64,000 nt of DNA. It comes from Xenorhabdus cabanillasii (lineage in GTDB: Bacteria; Pseudomonadota; Gammaproteobacteria; Enterobacterales; Enterobacteriaceae). Position 1 is the first letter of the stretch; each line of letters opens with the position of its first letter. Shown in pieces: positions 43,477-51,746 of this stretch. A model generated the notes under the pieces. The model was not told the origin of the DNA and did not search any database. It saw only the letters and a list, made by a program, of their open reading frames with translations. The stretch lies in the NCBI RefSeq assembly GCF_003386665.1, contig NZ_QTUB01000001.1:3720001-3784000 (forward strand), written 5' to 3'. The translations under genes were made by a program, and so were the position numbers.

Positions 43477-46168
43477 CCGACAATTACGCCTGCAAGTCGT
43501 TCTGGGCGCCGTAGATAAACTGACCCGCCCGTTTCAGGGCGCGTCCGACGCCAATAAACGGCTGGCCGAGACCCTTAAACAGTCCCGTCAGCAGCTGCGC
43601 GATCTCAATCAGCAGGCGAGCAAAATTGACGGTTTTCGCAAAACCAAACAGGCGCTGACCCGTGCGCAGGACGCCTACCGCAACGCCACCGACCGGGTGG
43701 CCGCCTTAAGCCAGGTCATCAATGCCAGTAGTAACCCGACACAGGCCCAGCGCCGGGAGCTGCAACAGGCGATGCGGGCCGCCGGTCAGCTGAAGGACAA
43801 AACCCAGAGCTTAAGCCAGTCGCTGCAACGCCAGCGTGATGTGCTGAGCGCCAGCGGTATCTCCACCCGTAATCTGGGTGACGCCCAGCGACAGCTGAAC
43901 AGGGATATCAGCCGCACCACCCAGACCCTGCAACAACAGCAGCAGCAACTGGAACGGCTGAACCAGCAGCAACAACGCATGGCTGCCGCCAAAGCCCGCT
44001 ATCAGCAGATGAAAGACGTGCGCAACCAGATGGCTGGCACTGGGGCGACAGCGATTGCCACCGGGGTGGGCGCACTTTACAGTGCCAAACGGGTGATGCT
44101 GCCAGGCTATGATTTTGAAACCGGCATGTCCAAAGTGCAGGCGTTAACGCGGCTGGATAAAAATGCCCCCGAACTGAAACAGTTGCGTGAACAGGCTCGC
44201 CATCTGGGGGCAACAACGGCATTTACCGCCAATCAGGTGGCGCAGGGACAGAGTTTCTATGCGATGGCCGGGTTTAAACCCGGCCAGATCCGCGCGGCGA
44301 TGCCCGGTACACTGGCGATGTCATTGGCCGGGGATACCGATTTAGCCACCACGGCGGATATCGGCTCCAATATCCTGACCGGGTTTAAACTGAAATCCGA
44401 TGACATGGGCCGCGTCAGTGATGTGTTAGTGGGGGCGTTTACCCGCTCCAATACCAACCTGTCGATGCTGGGCGAAACCATGAAGTATGTCGCCCCCGTG
44501 GCGGCCGGATTGGGCGTCGATATTGAAACCGCCGCTGCGGCGACAGGTAAACTGGGGGATGCCGGTATTCAGGGCAGTATGGCAGGTACTGCCCTGCGAT
44601 CCATTCTGGGGCGACTGGCTGAGCCGCCCACCGCAGCCGCCAAGGCACTCAAGAAGCTGAGCATTCAAACCAAAGACGCGAAAGGTAACCTGCGTGCCCT
44701 GCCGGATATCCTGACCGAACTGAACGCCAAAACCGCCAAAATGGGCAATGCCCAGCGCGCCGGTATCTTTAAAGCGATTGCCGGGGAAGAGGCCTTTTCT
44801 GCCTTGTCAGTGCTGGCCGAACAGGCCGGTTCAGGGGCACTGCAAAAACTCACGCAGGAGCTGAAACAAGCGCAGGGGGAAGCCAAGAAGGTCGCGGATA
44901 CCATGACTGACAATCTGGACGGTGACCTGAAAGCCCTGTCATCGGCCTGGGACGATCTCGGTATTCAAATCTTTGGCGGTGTGGACAGCCCGTTGCGCGG
45001 AATTGCCAAACGCATTACCCGCATTATCAGCAAAACAGGCGAATGGATGAAAGCCAATCCCGAACTGACCAAAACCTTAACAATGGTTGGAATTGGGTTA
45101 GGCGTGATATTAACCGTATTTGGGGCCATTACACTGGCACTGGCGGCCTTCTTGGGGCCGTTAGCTATGGTGAAATTTGGCCTGAGTATACTGGGCATCA
45201 AGGGGGCGGGCAGCCTGAAATTACTCGGCGGTGCGTTTAAAATACTGGCGGGGGTGATACGCGGGACGACCGCGCTCATGATGGCAAACCCGATTCTGGC
45301 GATCCTCGGCATGATTGCGCTGGCTGCCTGGCTCATTTACGACAACTGGGACACACTGGTGCCGTGGTTTAAAAAACTCTGGGCGAGCATTTCCAGTTAC
45401 GTCTCTACCGCCTGGCAGAACATCAGGCAGACCCTCCTTAATAAATGGGAAGAAATCAAACAGGATACCCAAAACAAATGGGAGGGCATCAAAAAGGCCC
45501 TTGCCAATAAATGGGATGAGATTGTTGAAGACACCCAAAAACTGCCGGAAAAATTTAAGCAGTTCGGCACGGAGATCATCGACAAACTGATTGCCGGTAT
45601 CAAAGACAAATGGCAAGCCCTGAAACAAAGCATCGCCAATCTGGGCACGGAAATTAAGGATGCCATCACCCCAGATTTTATGAAAACGCAGGCCGAAAAG
45701 CCGGAAGTGAAAAAAGCACTGGATGCCTACAATGCAGCCGCCCACCCGGCAGCCGGCTTTTTCGGTGCCTTTGACCGGGGCGGCACTATTCCGGCGGGAA
45801 AATTCGGACTGGTGGGCGAACATGGCCCGGAGCTGATTAACGGCCCGGCGCGGGTCACCAGCCGCCGGCAAACAGCGACACTGGCGCGCATGGCCGCCGC
45901 TGCCCTGTCGATGGGTGCGGCTTCCACCGTCAGTGCTCAACCGCTGCATCCCTACAGCCTGCCGGCTGCCCAGTATCAAAACGCCGGGGTTACGGTCATT
46001 AATCAGCCGCAACGCCCTGAACGCCCCGTGTATGAAATCCATATTCACGCCACATCATCACAATCCGAGCAGGATATTGCCCGCGCGGTGGCCCGTGAGC
46101 TGGATCGCCGTGAACACCAGCAACGCGCCCGTGCCCGCAGTGCCTATGCCGACCGAGAGGAGTTTTAA
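43469..46168 (+). CDS. T: Tail tape measure protein (P2 gpT-like)
   Basis: An 899-residue tape measure starting MSDRQLRLQVVLGAVDKLTRPF, as in P2 gpT. Long coiled-coil stretches (43,500-44,000, Gln-rich repeats), the TP901-type domain with LGATTAFTANQVAQGQSFYAMAGF near 245-270, central membrane segments (TMVGIGLGVILTVFGAITLALAAFLGP), and repeated KWEEIKQ/KWEGIKK/KWDEIVE helices follow. The start at 43469 was preferred over an upstream GTG by homology. The length implies a tail of roughly P2 size. Confidence 0.92.
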   Translation: MSDRQLRLQVVLGAVDKLTRPFQGASDANKRLAETLKQSRQQLRDLNQQASKIDGFRKTKQALTRAQDAYRNATDRVAALSQVINASSNPTQAQRRELQQAMRAAGQLKDKTQSLSQSLQRQRDVLSASGISTRNLGDAQRQLNRDISRTTQTLQQQQQQLERLNQQQQRMAAAKARYQQMKDVRNQMAGTGATAIATGVGALYSAKRVMLPGYDFETGMSKVQALTRLDKNAPELKQLREQARHLGATTAFTANQVAQGQSFYAMAGFKPGQIRAAMPGTLAMSLAGDTDLATTADIGSNILTGFKLKSDDMGRVSDVLVGAFTRSNTNLSMLGETMKYVAPVAAGLGVDIETAAAATGKLGDAGIQGSMAGTALRSILGRLAEPPTAAAKALKKLSIQTKDAKGNLRALPDILTELNAKTAKMGNAQRAGIFKAIAGEEAFSALSVLAEQAGSGALQKLTQELKQAQGEAKKVADTMTDNLDGDLKALSSAWDDLGIQIFGGVDSPLRGIAKRITRIISKTGEWMKANPELTKTLTMVGIGLGVILTVFGAITLALAAFLGPLAMVKFGLSILGIKGAGSLKLLGGAFKILAGVIRGTTALMMANPILAILGMIALAAWLIYDNWDTLVPWFKKLWASISSYVSTAWQNIRQTLLNKWEEIKQDTQNKWEGIKKALANKWDEIVEDTQKLPEKFKQFGTEIIDKLIAGIKDKWQALKQSIANLGTEIKDAITPDFMKTQAEKPEVKKALDAYNAAAHPAAGFFGAFDRGGTIPAGKFGLVGEHGPELINGPARVTSRRQTATLARMAAAALSMGAASTVSAQPLHPYSLPAAQYQNAGVTVINQPQRPERPVYEIHIHATSSQSEQDIARAVARELDRREHQQRARARSAYADREEF

Positions 46169-46170
46169 TT

Positions 46171-46635
46171 ATGATGGCCGCCCTTGGCTTATTTGTGTTT
46201 ATGCTGAAAACCATCCCGTACCAGAGCCTGCAACACCAGCAATCGTGGCGCTATGGCTTCAATAACCGGATCGGTGCCCGCCCGGCTTTTCAGTTTATCG
46301 GGCCGGACAATGACACCATCACCTTATCAGGCTCGCTGTACCCGGAGATCACCGGTGGCCGCCTGTCCTTACTGGCGCTGCAACTGATGGCCGACAGCGG
46401 TAAGGCCTGGTCATTTCTGGACGGTCACGGCATGATTTACGGCATGTTTGTGATTGAAAGCCTTGATCAGACCAAAACTGAATTCTTTGCCGACGGAGCC
46501 GCGCGTAAAATTGACTTTACCGTCACCCTTAAGCGCGTGGATGAAAATCTGGGCGAGATGTTCGGGGATCTGAGCAACCAGTTAACTGAGATGAAAAACA
46601 GCGTGAGCGATAAACTCAGCGGAGTCTTCTCATGA
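46171..46635 (+). CDS. U: Tail protein gpU
   Basis: A 154-residue protein corresponding to P2 gpU (MAALGLFVFMLKTIPYQSLQHQQSWRYGFNNRIGARPAFQFIGPDNDTITLSG). It completes the tail end. It begins three bases after T and overlaps D by four bases. Confidence 0.92.
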   Translation: MMAALGLFVFMLKTIPYQSLQHQQSWRYGFNNRIGARPAFQFIGPDNDTITLSGSLYPEITGGRLSLLALQLMADSGKAWSFLDGHGMIYGMFVIESLDQTKTEFFADGAARKIDFTVTLKRVDENLGEMFGDLSNQLTEMKNSVSDKLSGVFS

Positions 46636-47735
46636 CGGGATTTTCCGTTCTGGACTGGGTGAGCGGCCAGCGCCAGACTCCGGTTTACGTGCTCAGTGCC
46701 GGTGATGAAAATATCAATACCCGTATCCAGAACCGGCTGATTGCCCTGACTCTGACAGATAACCGCGGCTTTGAGGCGGATCAGCTGGATATCGAACTGG
46801 ACGACAGCGACGGCCTGCTGGCCTTGCCGCGCCGGGGCATGGCGCTGTCCCTGCATCTGGGCTGGGCAGGGGAAACCCTGCACCACAAGGGCCAGTTTAT
46901 TATTGATGAAATTGAATACAGCGGCGCGCCGGATAAAATCACCCTGCGTGGCCGCAGTGCCGACTTTCGGGCGACGCTCAACCTCAGCCGTGAAATGTCG
47001 TATCACCAGAAAACCCTGAGTGACATCGTGCGTACCATTGCCCAGCGCAACAACCTGCAACCGGAAGTGGATAAGGCACTGGCAGCTGTCAGGCTGAGCC
47101 ATATTGACCAGACACAGGAATCCGACGGCAGTTTTCTCACCCGGCTGGCCAGACAGGAAGGGGCGATTGCCACCGTCAAGAACGGCACCCTGTTGTTTAT
47201 CCGGCAGGGACAAAATCAGGCCGCCAGTGGGCGCCCGTTACCACAGGTGAACCTGACTCGCCAGTCGGGGGATGGTTACCGGTTTTCACTGGCTGACCGT
47301 AGCGCCTATACCGGCGTCTCAGCCAGCTGGCTCAATACCCGTGAGCCACGGAAAAAAACACAGGTCACGGTGAATCGTAAACGGCGCAAAACCACGCCCC
47401 AAAAAAAGGAAGAAAAGCAGGGCGATTATCTGGCAGGCAGTGAGGGGAATGTGCTGGTGATGAAACACACCTACGCCAATAAAGCCAATGCCGAACGCGC
47501 CGCCAAAGCCGAATGGGAGAAAATCCAGCGCGGGGTGGCGTCGTTTTCGATTCAACTGGCCAAGGGCCGGCCGGAACTGTTCCCGGAAATGCCGGTCAGG
47601 GTCAGCGGCTTTAAACCGCAGATTGACGGCACAGACTGGACACTGGTCACCGTCACCCATACCTTAAATGACAGCGGATTAACCACCGCGTTAGAACTGG
47701 AAGTGAAAATCTCTGATGCTGACATGGGCGTCTGA
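46632..47735 (+). CDS. D: Late control / baseplate hub protein gpD
   Basis: A 367-residue protein corresponding to P2 gpD. It has the hub fold seen in VGR/gp27-like proteins (QRQTPVYVLSAGDENINTRIQNRLIALTLTDNRGFEADQLDIELDD, FIIDEIEYSGAPDKITLRGRSADF, LVTVTHTLNDSGLTTALELEV). It is the last tail gene of the P2-like operon and precedes the ogr homolog, as in P2. Confidence 0.93.
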   Translation: MTGFSVLDWVSGQRQTPVYVLSAGDENINTRIQNRLIALTLTDNRGFEADQLDIELDDSDGLLALPRRGMALSLHLGWAGETLHHKGQFIIDEIEYSGAPDKITLRGRSADFRATLNLSREMSYHQKTLSDIVRTIAQRNNLQPEVDKALAAVRLSHIDQTQESDGSFLTRLARQEGAIATVKNGTLLFIRQGQNQAASGRPLPQVNLTRQSGDGYRFSLADRSAYTGVSASWLNTREPRKKTQVTVNRKRRKTTPQKKEEKQGDYLAGSEGNVLVMKHTYANKANAERAAKAEWEKIQRGVASFSIQLAKGRPELFPEMPVRVSGFKPQIDGTDWTLVTVTHTLNDSGLTTALELEVKISDADMGV

Positions 47736-47801
47736 TCTGCTATAATCGCGCCATCGCCTAACATAGCTGGCGCTTTCCTGATAATTAGAGGTACTCACAT
47801 T

Positions 47802-48029
47802 ATGATGAGATGCCCCCTTTGCGGCCACGTCGCCCATACCCGCAGCAGCTTTGAACATACCACCGAAACCAAAGAACGTTACAATCAGTGCCAGAATATC
47901 AATTGTGGTTCCACATTCGTCAGCCATGAAACTTTTGTCCGTTGGGTGACTAAGCCGACTTTACTTGAGTTTGCTCCGCCACACCCTGCCCGTGGGCAAC
48001 AAACGGTTATGTGCTTCGATAGCCCTTAA
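47802..48029 (+). CDS. ogr: Late-gene activator, Ogr/Delta zinc-finger protein
   Basis: A 75-residue protein with the Ogr/Delta zinc site: Cys4 and Cys7 (CPLCGH), Cys30 and Cys35 (CQNINCGSTF). It activates the late promoters of P2-type phages by contacting RNA polymerase. Either of two adjacent ATG codons can be the start. Its conservation means the tail operons could still be driven, although late promoter and replication genes are missing here. Confidence 0.92.
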   Translation: MMRCPLCGHVAHTRSSFEHTTETKERYNQCQNINCGSTFVSHETFVRWVTKPTLLEFAPPHPARGQQTVMCFDSP

Positions 48030-48036
48030 GATAATC

Positions 48037-48060
48037 AGCCCCTCATTTTGGGGCTTCTTG
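48037..48060 (+). terminator. Terminator behind ogr
   Basis: AGCCCC pairs with GGGGCT (48037-48055) and is followed by a T-rich tail. It starts eight bases after the ogr stop codon. Confidence 0.7.
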
Positions 48061-48215
48061 TATTGTCATTCTATCCATTCAAAGAGTTATCCGAATTTTA
48101 CCCCATCATTAAGTTTGTTCTCTTTGAAAGCAACATTGCTGTTTTAGATTCCCGTGCTAATATGACAACACAAATGACAACATTTTTTGCAGCAGAGTGA
48201 ACTAAGGGAGGATGA

Positions 48216-48494
48216 ATGGAGACGATTCATTTTCGTATTGATGAAGAAACCAAGCGCTTAGCCATGCAAGCGGCTAAACGCCATCAGACAGACCTGACAA
48301 AGTTAATGAGACAAAAAGCCGAAGAATTGGCGAATGAAGAACGTGAGTATCAAAAAAATACCCATGCTTACTGGTTAGAAGCGGAAATTGAAAAAGCCAT
48401 TGACCGATGTGAAAACGGGGCGGTTTATTTTATTGATGATGCTGAAAGTCAGCGCCGGATGGCTCTGCTGCGTAATAAGCTGAGCAGGGGATAA
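48216..48494 (+). CDS. RelB/StbD-like antitoxin
   Basis: A 92-residue protein opening METIHFRIDEETKRLAMQAAKRHQTDLTKLMRQKAEEL, a ribbon-helix-helix DNA-binding start, followed by an acidic C-terminus. AGGGAGG precedes its ATG. With the gene one base downstream it forms a toxin-antitoxin pair that would stabilise the island. Confidence 0.85.
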   Translation: METIHFRIDEETKRLAMQAAKRHQTDLTKLMRQKAEELANEEREYQKNTHAYWLEAEIEKAIDRCENGAVYFIDDAESQRRMALLRNKLSRG

Positions 48495-48495
48495 A

Positions 48496-48801
48496 GTGAT
48501 AACGATTTCATGGGAAGAAACCGCGCAAACTGACCGGGAGCAAATTTATCTCTACTTCTTTGAGCAGGCAGGGCTGTTATTGGCTGATGAAATTGACGCA
48601 AAGTTCGTGGAAATGGCTGAACTTCTGAGAGTAACCCCGTATGCAGGCATAAAGGTTCGTAACAGCCCGGATGAGCGTTATAGAAAACTCGTAGTCCCTC
48701 ATTTTCCCTTTATCGTGCTCTACCGTTACGATGAGGATATGGAAAATATAAAGATCCTCAGGATATTGCACACCGCCAGAAGAATAGCCGGGCTTTTCTG
48801 A
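48496..48801 (+). CDS. RelE/ParE-superfamily toxin
   Basis: A 101-residue protein (ITISWEETAQTDREQIYLYFFEQAGLLLADEID, YRKLVVPHFPFIVLYRYDEDMENIKILRILHTARRI) of the ParE/RelE fold. The HTARR ending is typical of ParE-like toxins, which act on gyrase, but RelE-type RNase activity cannot be excluded. The start is GTG at 48496, directly after the antitoxin stop. Confidence 0.85.
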   Translation: MITISWEETAQTDREQIYLYFFEQAGLLLADEIDAKFVEMAELLRVTPYAGIKVRNSPDERYRKLVVPHFPFIVLYRYDEDMENIKILRILHTARRIAGLF

Positions 48802-48828
48802 GTAAAAAATTTCTTCCTGATTTTGAGG

Positions 48829-48864
48829 AAACCCCAGCCAGATAAAAACTGACAGGGGTTTTTG
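48829..48864 (+). terminator. Terminator of the toxin-antitoxin pair
   Basis: AAACCCC (48829-48835) pairs with GGGGTTT (48855-48861), followed by T residues. It sits about 28 bases after the toxin stop codon. Confidence 0.6.
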
Positions 48865-49842
48865 TTTATTTGGGTTGGTTAACTCAGCAAAGAATGGGTT
48901 TAAAACCTTTCGTGGCACTATCACTTTCCAGTTTACTGACGCGGAAAATTATTTTTGCATCGCCACTTCATCGCCATTTTTTGTTTTTACGGCTTAGTAA
49001 TTGCGCTGAACAATAATTATTCACAAAGAATGCTTTTTTATTCACTGAAAATATTTTTAAAAAATAGAAAAGTCAGGCTTTAGCAGGGGGTAAAAAGCGG
49101 GATAAATGATATTGGATAAATAACCAGTGGTGCCGAGGTGCTGCCAATCTGTTGTCAATTTTGAATTTTCGTGCAATTTAAACCCAAGAAAAAAGCCACC
49201 CGAAGGTGGCTCTTTTTATTCCCTAACTCACTGTTTTATCAGTCAGTTTTAACTTGGTGCAGGGCGGGACTAGTAAGTTAAGTTAATCAATTGAATTAGT
49301 TGGATTTATTTTTACTTATTCATTTTATGCCCCTTTTTGTGCCCCTTGTTTCTTCTTGGCTATCTATTTGATTTTAAAAATTTTTTAGGGTAATAAAAAC
49401 AACGCCTACAGCATATAGGTTCTGTTATGGTAGTAATTCAATATGTGATGCCTAGCTAATCGCAATTATCCTGTCAATTCTAATTTAACGATGTAATCGG
49501 TTCTGACTGTTTGTTCTAACCCACCTATATCCCATGCCAGTTAGAGCAAATGCTTATACATCTCCTGTTCATATCATTTTTATTTATAAAAAGTTATTCA
49601 AGATTTGAACGTAAATGTTAACATAGTTCGAAAACTGCATTATCAATGTAGATAAACTGTACTCACTGGAATAAAATTTATCAAAGTATCTAAATTATCT
49701 TCAAATACATAGAGGGTTTATTATAATCGCCCTTAAGAGGCAAAACTGGCTTCATAACCAAGATTGAATAAATAGCGATTTACAAAGTGTTTTGTATTAG
49801 CGATACAGACCACCACTAAAAACTACCAAAAAAGGTCGGATA
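48865..49842. other. Gene-free island boundary
   Basis: Nearly 1 kb without a convincing gene. It contains the inverted copy of the tRNA-Leu end (49186-49272) and, to its right, AT-rich DNA leading to the DUF262 gene. No integrase gene or fragment was seen near this boundary. Confidence 0.5.
49186..49272 (-). repeat. Long inverted repeat, right copy (tRNA-Leu 3' end plus terminator)
   Basis: The reverse complement reads from AGTCCCGCCCTGCACCA (the tRNA-Leu T-stem, acceptor and CCA with two G bases lost) through AAAACAGTGAGTTAGGG and the AGCCACC/GGTGGCT terminator hairpin with its T run. It mirrors 26821-26910. The tRNA part is too short to be a gene. Confidence 0.8.
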
Positions 49843-50944
49843 ATGTCAGAACTTACAGATAACCAGAAAAAAATTAAGCAAGAACTTGAAATTGCTAGAC
49901 AAAATATCAAAACAGATGGGTACTCGATGTCTATTGGTGAGTTGATAAATTTATATAGAGATGAAGAGCTAAAACTGGATCCTGCTTTTCAACGCTTATT
50001 CAGATGGAATAACGAACAAAAAACGAAATTAATCGAATCAATTTTAATTGGAATTCCAATACCTGAAATATTCGTCGCACAAAAGAGTGATGGCACATGG
50101 CACGTCGTTGATGGAGTGCAAAGACTCTCTACACTTTTGCAACTCACAGGTAATCTACCAGATAAAGAAAAGCTTACTATGACATCATGTAAGTATATAC
50201 CTTCTCTAGTTGGCAAAAAGTGGAATGACCTTCCTATTGAAACTCAACGTGAATTAAAAAGAACCAAACTAAAAATCAATATAATACTCACTCAAAATAG
50301 TGATGAAGCTCAATATGAATTATTTCAAAGATTGAATACAGGTGGCACATCTTTATCTGATCAGGAAGTCCGTAATTGTTTGATTCTTATGCTAAGTCCC
50401 GATTTTTTTGACGTCATAAATAATTTAAAAGAATATCCTAATTTTAAAGAATGTTTAAAACTTGAAGACCACCATTTTGAAAAAGAATATCATATGGAAT
50501 TAATCCTCCGTATGTTCATTGGTTATTATAATAAAGTAAACTATAATAGTTATTCTCCGTTGAGCTATGTAATATTAAGTGAGTTTATAGATAAGGAAAC
50601 TATAAATCTCATTCGGAATGCAGATGTTCATGAATTTTCAGAAGTATTCAGAAAAACATTCGATTTGTTAAAAAACTCATTGGAAAAAAAAATCATTTCT
50701 AAAATACTATCCAGAAAAGGATGAGTTTTCAGGGGCATTTAATGTGTCTATTTTTGAAATGTTGACTGTGGGAATTAGCTCTAATATTGATAAAATTGGA
50801 GACTTAGGTAAAACCCAACTAGAAGGCATGATAAAGAATTTATATAGAGAAAAAAGTATCCAAGAAGCTTTGGGGCGCGGGGTAAGAGCTATTATTCGTT
50901 TCCGCAGTACTACAGAAGTAGCCAGAACCTATTTTGGGGAGTAG
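49843..50944 (+). pseudogene. DUF262-domain protein, frameshifted at an A9 tract
   Basis: The first frame (49843-50724) encodes 293 residues with the DUF262 nuclease-like core: LDPAFQRLFRW with Asp46, and VDGVQRLSTLLQLTG with Asp90 to Arg94, then ELFQRLNTGGTSLSDQEVRNC. DUF262 is the N-terminal domain of GmrS-type modification-dependent restriction enzymes and has a ParB/Srx-like fold. The second frame continues as YYPEKDEFSGAFNVSIFEMLTVGI and ends 50944 with RSTTEVARTYFGE. One A fewer in the A9 run at about 50684-50692 joins the frames. Sequencing error or transcriptional slippage could make the gene functional. Confidence 0.75.
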
Positions 50945-50946
50945 CT

Positions 50947-51696
50947 ATGGCTAAGCTCACAATAGAATCTTTCACTGATTTGATAAATGACGACTTGTTG
51001 TGGCGTAAAAAGGAAATTTCTGATCTCTTATTTTTACATAATGATGACAATAATTTATTAATATTAAAATCAGCCATTTTATTAATGTATTCTCATTGGG
51101 AAGGATATGTAAAAAACATATCAAAACAATATCTTATTCTGATATCAGATCTTAATTTAGAGCTAAGTAAATTGGGGTTTAATTTTGAGGCTATTGATCT
51201 TAAGGGAGATATTAAAATGTGCTTAAGCTCCAGCGATAGTCTAAATATTGTCAATGAAATTAATTTCTTAAATAAGATTTATGATAATAACGGAAAGAAA
51301 TTCAAACTCTCATCTCAGTTCAAAAAAGGAAAAGACAAGTCCATTATTAATACGAGAGACAACCTAAATATTGAGATTTTCCAGTCATTTTTGAAGATCA
51401 TTGGTATGTATGAGTTCAAACCTCTTCAGACTAGAATAGCCTATATTGATGAAAAGCTTCTAGGAAATAGAAATATTATTGCTCATGGTAATAAAATACA
51501 TCCTAATTCAAACACGTTTGACGTGGATATTTTAGAAATAAAAAAATTAAGAGACTTCATGATATTGATAATGGAGTTTTTGAGAGATGAAATTATTTAT
51601 TTTTCAGAACAAGAACTTTACCTTCACTCTAATCATAATAAAATAGAATTTCGCTCTGATTTTATAAACTCAAACCTCGAGAAGGCTATAAAATAA
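50947..51696 (+). CDS. HEPN-domain protein (MAE_28990/MAE_18760 type), putative RNase
   Basis: A 249-residue protein with SAILLMYSHWEGYVKNISKQYLIL near the N-terminus and the RX4H motif RNIIAHG at 175-181 (Arg175, His180), the signature of HEPN ribonucleases. It matches the MAE_28990/MAE_18760-like HEPN group. It starts two bases after the DUF262 gene, so the two are coupled. HEPN proteins commonly act as abortive-infection or toxin RNases; pairing with DUF262 suggests a two-gene defence module. Confidence 0.75.
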   Translation: MAKLTIESFTDLINDDLLWRKKEISDLLFLHNDDNNLLILKSAILLMYSHWEGYVKNISKQYLILISDLNLELSKLGFNFEAIDLKGDIKMCLSSSDSLNIVNEINFLNKIYDNNGKKFKLSSQFKKGKDKSIINTRDNLNIEIFQSFLKIIGMYEFKPLQTRIAYIDEKLLGNRNIIAHGNKIHPNSNTFDVDILEIKKLRDFMILIMEFLRDEIIYFSEQELYLHSNHNKIEFRSDFINSNLEKAIK

Positions 51697-51719
51697 ATTT
51701 ATCCAGAAACTGAATAAAT

Positions 51720-51745
51720 AAAATCCTCGCTGTTGCGAGGATTTT
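51720..51745. terminator. Bidirectional terminator between convergent genes
   Basis: AAAATCCTCGC (51720-51730) pairs with GCGAGGATTTT (51735-51745). With A/T tails on both sides it serves both the HEPN gene and the methyltransferase gene, whose stops are 51 bases apart. Confidence 0.8.
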
Positions 51746-51746
51746 A

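Noticed and set aside
45221..46048. Long minus-strand open frame of 275 codons
   Set aside because: It is antisense to the tape measure gene T, has repetitive composition mirroring T and shows no recognisable protein.
49186..49272. Second complete tRNA-Leu gene
   Set aside because: Only the T-stem and acceptor end are present, with two bases lost; D-arm and anticodon arm are missing.
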